Shown piece after piece: positions 22,758-30,171 of a stretch of DNA of 30,252 nt. Position 1 is the first letter of the stretch. Each line of letters starts with the position of its first letter. The position numbers and the translations under genes are program-made. The notes under the pieces were generated by a model. The model saw only the letters and a list, made by a program, of their open reading frames with translations. It ran no database searches and was not told the DNA's origin. This stretch comes from Spirochaetota bacterium (GTDB taxonomy: Bacteria > Spirochaetota > Spirochaetia > DSM-27196 > PWMO01): NCBI GenBank assembly GCA_009908735.1, contig JAAAOR010000012.1, forward strand, positions 1-30,252, read 5' to 3'.

Positions 22758-24044
22758 ATGTACTTGAAACCGACGCGAGAAGAGCGCAGCTGGATTCTCT
22801 ACGACTGGGCCAACTCGGCCTACAGTATCATCATCACCACGGCGATCTTTCCCCTCTTCTATCAGACGGTTACCAGCGAGGCGACCTATCTTTCGACCTG
22901 GGCCTACGGAAACAGCGCCGCCAGTCTCTTTGTCGCGATTCTGGCCCCGATTCTCGGTACTATTGCCGACTACCGCAGCCGAAAGAAGAAGTTTTTCTCC
23001 TTTTTCCTTACCGTCGGAGTGGGCACCACCGTGGCGATGTTCTTCATCGGGGAGGGACAGTGGCTTTTCGCTATCCTCATCTATGCTCTCTCGGTGGTCG
23101 GGTTTGCCGGCGCGAACCTGTTCTACGATGCGTTCCTGGTCGACGTGACGACCAACGAGCGCATGGACCGGGTATCGGCTGCCGGATTCGGCTTCGGCTA
23201 TATCGGCGGCAGCACCATTCCCTTCGTCATAACCATCGCCATGATTCTGAACTACGAGGCGCTCGGGTTCGAATCCCAGGAGGCCGTATACCGCCTCTCG
23301 TTCCTGATGACCGCAGCCTGGTGGGCGCTATTCTCGATCCCCATCCTGCGGAACGTGAAGCAGCACTACGCCATCGAGCCCTCCCCGACGCCCGTTCGCG
23401 ACAGCTTCAGCCGGCTGCGTGACACCTTCCGTGATATGAGCCGGTACCGCAATATTTTCGTGTTTCTGGCCGCTTACTTTTTCTACATCGAGGGGGTAAA
23501 CACCGTTATCCGGATGGCCACGCCCATTGCCGTCTCCATGGGCATCGGACAAACCACCCTCATCCTCGTGTTGCTGGTGATTCAGGTCACCGCCTTTCCC
23601 TTCGCCATCCTCTACGGACGGCTCGCGAAGGTCTTCACCGGCCGCCGCATGATATTCGTCGGAATTTTCATCTACGGCATCGTGGCGGTTCTTGCCTTCC
23701 TCATGCCGTCGTTCGAAGACATGGTGACGCGCACCCGCATCTTCTGGCTCGTCGCGATTCTGGTTGCTTCCTCTCAGGGCGGCATTCAGGCGCTGAGCCG
23801 CTCGTATTTTGGAAAGCTCGTGCCCAAGCGGAAGTCCTCTGAGTTCTTCGGCTTCTACAACATCGTCGGCAAGTTCTCGGCCATCGTGGGCCCCTTCCTC
23901 GTCGGTACCGTCACCTGGATGACCGGTGAGGAGCGATTTGGGGTGTTGTCCGTGCTTGCCCTGTTTCTCATCGGGGGATTGATCCTAATGCGCACGAAGC
24001 GGGAGACGGAGATTGTCCCGGACGTCCCGCCCACGGATACGTAG
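22758..24044 (+). CDS. MFS transporter, UMF1/Atg22-like family
   Basis: A 428-aa, 12-helix permease of the Atg22-like (UMF1) branch of the major facilitator superfamily. The family signature is at the N-terminus: SWILYDWANSAYSIIITTAI. Further matches are PILGTIADYRSRKKKFFS, GYIGGSTIPF, and GGIQALSRSYFGKLVPKRKS before EFFGFYNIVGKFSAIVGP. Yeast Atg22 exports amino acids from the vacuole; the bacterial substrate is not established. AAGGGGAGG ends two bases before the ATG. hisA follows after 125 bases. A GC inverted repeat and a short direct repeat follow the stop. Confidence 0.93.
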   Translation: MYLKPTREERSWILYDWANSAYSIIITTAIFPLFYQTVTSEATYLSTWAYGNSAASLFVAILAPILGTIADYRSRKKKFFSFFLTVGVGTTVAMFFIGEGQWLFAILIYALSVVGFAGANLFYDAFLVDVTTNERMDRVSAAGFGFGYIGGSTIPFVITIAMILNYEALGFESQEAVYRLSFLMTAAWWALFSIPILRNVKQHYAIEPSPTPVRDSFSRLRDTFRDMSRYRNIFVFLAAYFFYIEGVNTVIRMATPIAVSMGIGQTTLILVLLVIQVTAFPFAILYGRLAKVFTGRRMIFVGIFIYGIVAVLAFLMPSFEDMVTRTRIFWLVAILVASSQGGIQALSRSYFGKLVPKRKSSEFFGFYNIVGKFSAIVGPFLVGTVTWMTGEERFGVLSVLALFLIGGLILMRTKRETEIVPDVPPTDT

Positions 24045-24046
24045 TG

Positions 24047-24070
24047 CGCCGGCTGCTCCGGTGGCCGGCG
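24047..24070. terminator. GC inverted repeat after the Atg22-like permease
   Basis: CGCCGG and CCGGCG are exact inverted copies around a 12-base loop, starting 3 bases after the stop codon. No T-run follows, so termination activity is uncertain. Confidence 0.3.
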
Positions 24071-24093
24071 ACCCTCTACGTTCGGCTGCTCCG
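24050..24093. repeat. 11-bp direct repeat
   Basis: CGGCTGCTCCG occurs at 24050-24060 and 24083-24093, 33 bp apart, in the gap before hisA. The first copy is part of the inverted repeat at 24047-24070. Confidence 0.6.
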
Positions 24094-24123
24094 CAATCAC
24101 TATAAAAATCCGCGGCTTTTTCG

Positions 24124-24129
24124 TATGAT
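24124..24129 (+). promoter_or_regulatory. Candidate -10 element of the hisA-hisE pair
   Basis: TATGAT (5/6) with a poor TATAAA at the -35 position (24101-24106, 17-bp spacer). It lies 40 bases before the ATG at 24170, in the only AT-rich part of this gap. Confidence 0.4.
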
Positions 24130-24169
24130 AGACCTCAACATTCGGTCCGCTTGAGTGAGGAATCTGAAG

Positions 24170-24913
24170 ATGATCATCATCCCTGCCATTGATCTGCTCC
24201 GAGGCCAATGCGTACGGCTGAATCAGGGCGACTACGACGAGGCGACATTCTACGAGCGCGACCCCGTCGCGATCGCCAGAGAGTTCGAGCAGGCAGGCGC
24301 GCGGCGCATTCATATCGTGGACCTCGATGCGGCGCACGGTGATAAGGTGACGAATCGCAAGAAGATCCGCAAGATCCGGAAGGCCGTGAGCTGTGTAATC
24401 GAGCTCGGCGGCGGCATTCGCACCGATGACGATATCGAGGAGCTTCTCGATATCGGGATCGACCGGCTGGTGCTCGGAACTACCTTCGCGCGCAAACCGC
24501 AGATCGTGGAAGGCTGGAGCGCGCATTACGGCAATGTCTTCGTGGCCGGTATCGACGCCCGCGAGGGGCTGGTCTACGTGTCCGGGTGGGAGCAGAAGAC
24601 GCGAATCCAGGACACGGAGCTCGCCCGCCAGGCGGCCGCGGTGGGCGCCTCCGGCGTGGTCTACACCAATATTGAGCGAGACGGCACGCTCGCCGGGCCC
24701 GACATCGAGCGCACCAACCTCATCGCCGAGTCATCAGGCCTGCCGGTGGCGCTCTCCGGCGGTATCGGCACGGAGGCCGACGTGAAGGCGGTTGTCGAGC
24801 AGGCGCACACGGGCGTTCGCGGGATCATCGTGGGGAAGGCCCTCTATGAAGAAGCGGTGGACCTCGGATCACTCATTTCGACGTATCAGGGTGAGGAAGG
24901 AGCCGACTGGTAG
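24170..24913 (+). CDS. hisA: Phosphoribosylformimino-AICAR isomerase (HisA)
   Basis: TIM-barrel isomerase converting ProFAR to PRFAR in histidine synthesis (247 aa). The ATG at 24170 gives the standard beginning, MIIIPAIDLLRGQCVRL, with the first catalytic Asp in PAIDL; GAGG lies 10 bases upstream. An in-frame GTG at 24155 is the alternative. Phosphate-binding motifs ELGGGIRT and ALSGGIGTEADV are present, as are the second catalytic Asp in AGIDAREG and VVYTNIERDGTLAGPDIE. Its stop overlaps the hisE-like start by one base (TAGTG). Other his genes are not in the window, so the pathway is split between loci. Confidence 0.96.
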   Translation: MIIIPAIDLLRGQCVRLNQGDYDEATFYERDPVAIAREFEQAGARRIHIVDLDAAHGDKVTNRKKIRKIRKAVSCVIELGGGIRTDDDIEELLDIGIDRLVLGTTFARKPQIVEGWSAHYGNVFVAGIDAREGLVYVSGWEQKTRIQDTELARQAAAVGASGVVYTNIERDGTLAGPDIERTNLIAESSGLPVALSGGIGTEADVKAVVEQAHTGVRGIIVGKALYEEAVDLGSLISTYQGEEGADW

Positions 24914-25500
24914 TGAGACCAATCGTCATAGCGACCCGTGACGGGGATGTACTCGAGGCAGCCCTTGTCGACGAAAAGGGATACAAGAAGAGCCTCGAGC
25001 AGGGGCAGCTCTGGACGCTAAACCCCGATACGGGGCGCCTGCTGCCGCACACGCGGGCCTATCGGCTGGTGTCCGTCACCGACGAGGGACGATGGTATCG
25101 CGCGCTTGTCGAGCCGCCGGAGAGTGGAACCGCGAGGGACGCAGCCGGGACTGGGGCGGGGAGTGCAGCCAACGCTGATCCCGGGGCCGCGAGCCCGGGC
25201 GCACCCGGTGCCCCTGCCGGCAAACGGGCCGATGTGATCACCCGCCTCTATGAGCTCGTACGAGAGCGGGAGCGAACCCTGCCGGAGGGCTCCTATACCA
25301 CGCATCTGTTCGAAAGTGGACCCGAGAAGATCCGAAAGAAAACCGGAGAGGAAGCGGTCGAGCTCATCCTCGCGCGGGAGCATAGAGAGATCGTTTCGGA
25401 GTCAGCCGACCTCATCTATCACCTGCTCGTCCTTCTCCGGGCGTCGCAGATCGATGTGGCGGAGGTCCTCGACGAGCTCGCCGAGCGCCTCGACGCGTAG
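24913..25500 (+). CDS. hisE: Phosphoribosyl-ATP pyrophosphatase with degenerate HisI-like N-terminus
   Basis: HisE hydrolyses phosphoribosyl-ATP to phosphoribosyl-AMP, the second histidine step. The C-terminal domain (about 107-195) is typical: LPEGSYTTHLFESGPEKIRK, TGEEAVELILA with the metal-binding EExxE, and ESADLIYHLLVLL. The N-terminal 70 residues align in outline with HisI (DGDVLEAALVDEKGYKKSLE resembles the GEVLMLAYMNEEAL region). However, SRSRxxLWxKGxxSG and the metal-binding Asp and Cys residues are absent, so cyclohydrolase activity is not expected. An Ala/Gly/Pro-rich linker (about 73-105) separates the halves. GTG 24913 overlaps the hisA stop. Confidence 0.88.
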   Translation: MRPIVIATRDGDVLEAALVDEKGYKKSLEQGQLWTLNPDTGRLLPHTRAYRLVSVTDEGRWYRALVEPPESGTARDAAGTGAGSAANADPGAASPGAPGAPAGKRADVITRLYELVRERERTLPEGSYTTHLFESGPEKIRKKTGEEAVELILAREHREIVSESADLIYHLLVLLRASQIDVAEVLDELAERLDA

Positions 25501-25535
25501 GCCGCAGCCCCGCCACACACGCGCCGCAGCCCCGC
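25501..25535. repeat. 13-bp direct repeat after hisE
   Basis: GCCGCAGCCCCGC occurs at 25501-25513 and 25523-25535 (22-bp period), starting immediately after the hisE stop and ending next to the transketolase promoter. Confidence 0.65.
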
Positions 25536-25537
25536 TG

Positions 25538-25567
25538 TAGACAGTCAACTCTCGGCCGAATGATACT
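25538..25567 (+). promoter_or_regulatory. Candidate promoter of the transketolase gene
   Basis: TAGACA (25538-25543, 5/6), an 18-bp spacer and GATACT (25562-25567, 4/6). The leader would be about 40 nt and contains AGGAGG before the ATG. Confidence 0.5.
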
Positions 25568-25614
25568 TTTCTTCTTCACCACTTTTGCGATAGTCTGAGG
25601 AAACAGGAGGCCAT

Positions 25615-27516
25615 ATGGCAGATTTTCCCATTGACGTATCCGGCTACCGCCCGCTCTCGTTTACGTTCGAGGAGGCGGAGCTGAGCAATGCGAAGAAGAA
25701 GCATCTCGAAGAGAACATTGCACTCTTCCGTGATCTGATCATTTTTTATACCGCAATTGCCGCCGGAAAAGGATTGTCTGGACACACCGGCGGTCCATAC
25801 AACATCGTCCCGGAAGTTCTCATCGCCGAAGGCTTCATGCGCGGCACGGGCAAGGTCGTACCGATTGCCTTCGACGAGGCGGGCCACCGCGTGGCGATTC
25901 AGTACGCGCTCGCCGCGATGAACGGGGAGATGCCCATGGAAAAGCTCTACCACTATCGAGCCGCAGGCGAAGGCCTCTATGGGCACCCCGAGCTCGATAA
26001 ATCTCTGGGCATCAAGTTCAGCTCGGGCCGGCTCGGGCACATGTTCCCCTACGTCAACGGCGTTGCACGGGCCAATCCGGACAAACACGTCGTGCTTTTC
26101 GGCAGCGACGGCTCCCAGCAGGAAGGAAACGACGCCGAAGCGGCCCGCCATGCGGTGGCGCATAACCTGAAGGTTTCGCTGCTCATCGACGACAACAATG
26201 TTACCATTGCTGGTTATCCCAAAGAGTATTTGCCGGGCTTCGATCTTGCGCGGACACTCGGAGGCCACGGCCTCAGGGTCGACTCCGGAGAGGGCGAGAA
26301 CTGGGAAAGCCTCTACACGCGTATTCATGGCGCCCTAACCCACGACGGACCCTCGGCCCTCGTGAACACCCGGGTCATGGCGCCGGGAATCCCGGAACTC
26401 GAAGGCAAGCACACGGCCCACGACGTGGTCCCCGTCGATGCGGCAGTTGCCTACCTGGAAAAGCGAGGTCAAAAGAAAGCGGCCGACTACCTCAAGGGTG
26501 TCGAAAAGCCGAAAGCCGATCTCAGCTACGTGGGCGTCTCCGAAGACAAGGGCAGCAATCGCAAGACCTTCGGCGCGGTAGTTAACGAGATCCTGGATGA
26601 GATGCCGGAGAAGGAGCGGGTCGAAAAGGTGATGGTCATCGACAGTGACCTCGAGGGCTCGACCGGGCTGAACACGATCGGAAAGGAACATCCGGAGGTT
26701 TACACGAAGGGCGGCGTCATGGAGCGCGGGAACTTTTCCGTTGCAGCGGGCTTCGGGTTCGAAGGCGGGAAACAGGGAGTATTCTCCACGTTTTCGGCCT
26801 TTCTCGAGATGATCCTCTCGGAGCTTACCATGGCCCGGCTCAATGAGAGCAACGTCCTCTGCCATTTCTCGCACGCCGGCGTCGATTATATGGCCGACAA
26901 CACCTGCCACTACGGTACGAACATCTTCTTTGCCGACAACGGCCCGGTAAACTTTCCGAAGAAGACGCGACTCTACTTCCCGGCCGATCCCAACCAGCTC
27001 CGTGCGCTGGTGAAAAAGGTATTCCACGATGAAGGCATTCGCTTTGTGTTTTCCACGCGGTCCACGGTGCCTTACGTGCTCAAGGATGACGGTTCCAAGG
27101 TCTACGACGAAAACTACAGCTTCACGCCGGGCAAGGATGATGTCATCCGCGAAGGTGGGGCCGGATACGTCGTAACCTACGGTGAACTCCTCTACCGGTC
27201 CGTCGACGCGGTGGACCGTCTCCGCAAGGAGGGTATCGACGTTGGGCTCATCAACAAGCCGACCCTCAACGTCGTCGACGAAGACACGATACGGAAAATC
27301 GGTGAAACCGGATTCGTTCTGGTTGTGGAAAGCCAGCACTTCCAGACCGGTCTCGGCTCGAAGTTCGGCACCTGGTTGCTCGAGCGCGGACTGACACCGA
27401 CCTACCGGCACCTTGGTGTTACCGAACCCGGACACGGGGGTCTGGAGGAACATGTGTTCCACCATGGAATCGATTCCGGATCAATTCAGAAGGCCGTGCG
27501 TGAATTGACCGGGTGA
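25615..27516 (+). CDS. tkt: Transketolase
   Basis: Thiamine-diphosphate enzyme moving two-carbon units between sugar phosphates in the pentose phosphate pathway (633 aa, cytosolic). AGGAGG (25605-25610) sets the ATG. The TPP motif is FGSDGSQQEGNDAEAARHAV through LLIDDNNVTIAG; the usual first Gly of GDG is Ser. Other landmarks are GHTGGPYNIVPEVL, LYGHPE and FSSGRLGHM. The pyrimidine-binding domain includes VIDSDLEGSTGLN and ERGNFSVAAGFGFEGGKQG. FSHAGVDYMADNTCHYG and the C-terminal domain (GGAGYVVTYGELLYRSVDAV) complete it. Some catalytic-loop residues differ from the E. coli enzyme, so it belongs to a divergent transketolase branch. It has its own promoter and lies convergent to the phosphatase gene. 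Confidence 0.92.
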   Translation: MADFPIDVSGYRPLSFTFEEAELSNAKKKHLEENIALFRDLIIFYTAIAAGKGLSGHTGGPYNIVPEVLIAEGFMRGTGKVVPIAFDEAGHRVAIQYALAAMNGEMPMEKLYHYRAAGEGLYGHPELDKSLGIKFSSGRLGHMFPYVNGVARANPDKHVVLFGSDGSQQEGNDAEAARHAVAHNLKVSLLIDDNNVTIAGYPKEYLPGFDLARTLGGHGLRVDSGEGENWESLYTRIHGALTHDGPSALVNTRVMAPGIPELEGKHTAHDVVPVDAAVAYLEKRGQKKAADYLKGVEKPKADLSYVGVSEDKGSNRKTFGAVVNEILDEMPEKERVEKVMVIDSDLEGSTGLNTIGKEHPEVYTKGGVMERGNFSVAAGFGFEGGKQGVFSTFSAFLEMILSELTMARLNESNVLCHFSHAGVDYMADNTCHYGTNIFFADNGPVNFPKKTRLYFPADPNQLRALVKKVFHDEGIRFVFSTRSTVPYVLKDDGSKVYDENYSFTPGKDDVIREGGAGYVVTYGELLYRSVDAVDRLRKEGIDVGLINKPTLNVVDEDTIRKIGETGFVLVVESQHFQTGLGSKFGTWLLERGLTPTYRHLGVTEPGHGGLEEHVFHHGIDSGSIQKAVRELTG

Positions 27517-27550
27517 TGGGCTGATTTGGTGCGGTGCGTGGCCGGCGCGA

Positions 27551-28282
27551 TCAGAGTGCGCCCGTCGGCGCGTACTTGTCGCGGTACGGGAGATGATTTA
27601 CGAGGGTCCATTCGGCGAAGTACCCGTCCGCCGGGTCCGCGCCGATGGGCTTCTCGGGATCGTAGTTGACCGGCCGCACCGTGAGGAGGAAGATGGCGCA
27701 GTTGCGCGCCTTGATGATAGGCATCCAGCGCTGAGAGTCATCGCCCAGCGTGGATTTCATGATCCACTGAAGAAGACCCCCATGTGTAACGTTCAGGATC
27801 ACGTCATTCCCCTCGTTGGCGTCCTTGATGATACGGTTCCAGTGTCGCTCCGCCCGCTCGTAGAGGGAGGCAATGGGCTCGGCGCCGGGCACCGATTCCC
27901 AACTCTCTACGCGAAAAACCTGCGCGGCCTCCGGAAACTCCTCCGCAACCTCCTCGAAGGTATAGCCCGAGAACATGCCGGTGTCGAGCTCCATGAGGTC
28001 GGTCGTCTCAACCGCGGCGCCGCAGCCCGACTCACGCTGTACGATGTCCGCGGTCTCCCGGGCTCGCTTGAGGGGCGAACTGTAGAGTAAATCGATACTC
28101 CGCTCGGCAAACCATTCGCCTGCCGCCCGGGCGTGCTCGCGCCCGCCCTCCGAAAGCGGGAAGTCCTCCCGGCCCTGTATGGTCCGACTACGGTTCCCCT
28201 CGCTCTCCCCGTGGCGGAGAAAGTAAAACATTGCAGGTCGGCTGAGTTTCAGGAACTTGCTGCTGTATCCGTGTTGGCTCAT
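27551..28282 (-). CDS. Histidine phosphatase (phosphoglycerate-mutase-like) protein
   Basis: A 243-aa histidine-phosphatase superfamily member. The phosphohistidine motif is FYFLRHGESEGNRSR (His24), followed by LLYSSPLKRARETADI, ELDTGMFSGYTFEEV and the second His in NVTHGGLLQWI. It could be a cofactor-dependent phosphoglycerate mutase-like enzyme, a sugar or nucleotide phosphatase, or a cobalamin-type phosphatase; the sequence does not decide. The ATG at 28282 has GAGAGAG about 8 bases upstream. It begins 12 bases after the stop of the large membrane-anchored protein, so the two form an operon. Confidence 0.9.
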   Translation of the reverse strand: MSQHGYSSKFLKLSRPAMFYFLRHGESEGNRSRTIQGREDFPLSEGGREHARAAGEWFAERSIDLLYSSPLKRARETADIVQRESGCGAAVETTDLMELDTGMFSGYTFEEVAEEFPEAAQVFRVESWESVPGAEPIASLYERAERHWNRIIKDANEGNDVILNVTHGGLLQWIMKSTLGDDSQRWMPIIKARNCAIFLLTVRPVNYDPEKPIGADPADGYFAEWTLVNHLPYRDKYAPTGAL

Positions 28283-28294
28283 GGGTGTGCTCTC

Positions 28295-30133
28295 TCAGTA
28301 CTCGAGGATGATTTCGCCCCGCACGGAGTTGTCGGTGTATTTGATCATGAGCGTTTGAGAGTCGCGATCGTAGTGGCGCCCCTTGATATAGGACTCGAAC
28401 GCCGGATCGGTTCGCCATTGCTGGCCGAACAGCTCCATCTCGGAGAAGGGGGGCACGCCCTGCATGATGATATAGTGAGTTCGGTTTCGCGGGTAGTCGA
28501 TGACGAAGCGGTACCGGTCGGACGCGATGCCTATTTCGGTGAATTCAGCTACCGCCTGTATCCATGTGCCGGGTCCTACCTCTTCGGCCAGTGATATCCG
28601 TGCGGGATAGGCGGGGTTGTTGCTGAGCAGGCTGTATACGCGCTCCGGGCCGATGGCGCCTTCTACGCCCTCGAGCCCGTCGGCGCCGACGTACAGGACG
28701 GCCGGCAGGAAGCCGGTATCGTCGGCAAGCGCGAGGCTCGAGCTTACGAGTCGGCGGCCGGCCGACTGCAGGCGACTGTCCTCCTGCTCGGCGCCCGCCG
28801 CCTGCAGTATCCGTCCGGCGACAATCGACTGGAATACTTCCACGCGGCCCGGCCCGCTTCGCAGGAAGAACCCCTCATCCTCTGCACGGTAGAGATTTGG
28901 CAACAGGCGCGTCTCGATGATAGGGGCGAAGCGGCTAAACGCTTCCCGGCTCTCCTCGGTGGGAAAATCGGCGAGGTAGTAGTTGCGAAGCATCCCGATC
29001 GCCTGGGCCATATTTGTTTCTACGAAGTCGATGTCCTCCGTTGCGGCAAGCACCGCGCGGTAGAGCTCCTCGCTGCCGCGGTCTATGGCGAACTTCGCCA
29101 GGCCCGGTGAGCGAAACAGCTCGGGGTCAGAGTTTCTCGCGAGCTCGAGCAGGCGTGTGGTTTGCCTCTCGTCCGCCTCCAGGTACTGCTCACGGATCTC
29201 GTCGAGGTTCCCCAGAAACGGCGCGGAGAGCAACGAGACTTGATCGAGGTGCTGATCCGCCGCGCGCCGCATATCGGTGAACACGGGCGTGTACTCGTCA
29301 CGTTGCCAGGCTTCGGCGAGCGTTGCGGTCAGAATGAGCTCGGAGAACGCCGGCGAGCCCGAGCGCATATCCCAGGTGCCGCTACCGTCATTAAGTCGCG
29401 TGTTGCTCCACCCGATATAGGCATCATCGATGAACGAGGTGACGGTGTTTTCGTACTCATCTGCAGGAATCCGCTGCCGGTCGTCGGAGAACCATGTGGT
29501 AAATACATCCTGCTGTTGGGTGCTCGCCTGCAGGTAGCTCACAGTCTGCGTGCCGCTATCGGTTGGAATGCGCAGGACGTTCCTCTCCGTGTCGAGCTCC
29601 GACCGTGGCGGGGGAGCGAGGTGATAAGTGTTGGATTCGAATCGTACCGGAAATATCCCCGGCAAGGTCGTGCGCTGAAGTGTCGCACCTCCGGTGGTGG
29701 TGACAGGCAAACTGATGGAGCTCGCCGGTAGCAGCGCCTCGGGAAGCTCAGGACGTACCCGCAGCTCTTCGCCGTCCGAGCGCGAGAGGTCGAAGGAGAG
29801 CGTGGCATCGTTTTCGAATCGAATGCGAAAGCCGGAATCGGTGGTCGAGTAGGACCAGGGGTGGAGCATGATCTCATCGTTGTCTTCATGGGTGACACGC
29901 AGCGACGCCTCTTCGTTGAACTCGAAAGCAACGCCACGGTAGGAAACGCGCACGGACGAGATCGAGCTGCTTTCGCGCTCCACGGTAGGTGTCATGCGCC
30001 CCTCGAGGGTCAGCCCGTCCGTTGACTCGTAGAAGCGTTGACCGTCTGAAAATTGAAGAAAAAGCAGGAACAAAATAACACCCGCGTACACCACCGGAAT
30101 CAGAACGAACGCGCCCCGGAGCCGACTTTTCAT
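28295..30133 (-). CDS. Large membrane-anchored periplasmic protein, 612 aa, unknown
   Basis: No family is recognised. Residues 8-28 (AFVLIPVVYAGVILFLLFLQF) form one N-terminal membrane anchor with a basic preceding segment (MKSRLR), placing the rest outside the cytoplasm. Residues 35-215 are beta-rich (LTLEGRMTPTV, SVRVSYRGVAFEFNEEASLRV, FRIRFENDATLSFDLSRSDG). The middle and C-terminal parts (about 220-560) are helical, with TPR- or alpha-toroid-like segments (ELILTATLAEAWQRDEYTPV; TTRLLELARNSDPELFRSPG; IVAGRILQAAGAEQ), ending in strands. The N-terminal beta part could be compared with LptC/LptA-like folds, but this is a guess. No Shine-Dalgarno precedes the ATG. The histidine phosphatase follows after 12 bases. 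Confidence 0.85.
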   Translation of the reverse strand: MKSRLRGAFVLIPVVYAGVILFLLFLQFSDGQRFYESTDGLTLEGRMTPTVERESSSISSVRVSYRGVAFEFNEEASLRVTHEDNDEIMLHPWSYSTTDSGFRIRFENDATLSFDLSRSDGEELRVRPELPEALLPASSISLPVTTTGGATLQRTTLPGIFPVRFESNTYHLAPPPRSELDTERNVLRIPTDSGTQTVSYLQASTQQQDVFTTWFSDDRQRIPADEYENTVTSFIDDAYIGWSNTRLNDGSGTWDMRSGSPAFSELILTATLAEAWQRDEYTPVFTDMRRAADQHLDQVSLLSAPFLGNLDEIREQYLEADERQTTRLLELARNSDPELFRSPGLAKFAIDRGSEELYRAVLAATEDIDFVETNMAQAIGMLRNYYLADFPTEESREAFSRFAPIIETRLLPNLYRAEDEGFFLRSGPGRVEVFQSIVAGRILQAAGAEQEDSRLQSAGRRLVSSSLALADDTGFLPAVLYVGADGLEGVEGAIGPERVYSLLSNNPAYPARISLAEEVGPGTWIQAVAEFTEIGIASDRYRFVIDYPRNRTHYIIMQGVPPFSEMELFGQQWRTDPAFESYIKGRHYDRDSQTLMIKYTDNSVRGEIILEY

Positions 30134-30142
30134 TATGCGCGG

Positions 30143-30171
30143 ATTGTAGCAGGAGGCCCCGGTCCTTGCAA
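30143..30171 (-). promoter_or_regulatory. Promoter of the 612-aa protein operon, leaderless arrangement
   Basis: On the minus strand TTGCAA (30166-30171, 4/6), an exact 17-bp spacer and TACAAT (30143-30148, 5/6) preceded by TGC, an extended -10. The -10 ends 9 bases before the ATG at 30133, so the leader would be 2-3 nt. Confidence 0.6.

Noticed and set aside
24104..24121. AAAAATCCGCGGCTTTTT as an intrinsic terminator of the Atg22-like gene
   Set aside because: The central CCGCGG is self-complementary with no room for a loop, so it is a DNA palindrome rather than a terminator hairpin.
26335..27465. 376-aa minus-strand frame inside the transketolase gene
   Set aside because: Fully inside a gene with complete TPP-enzyme motifs; no ribosome binding site and no recognisable domain.
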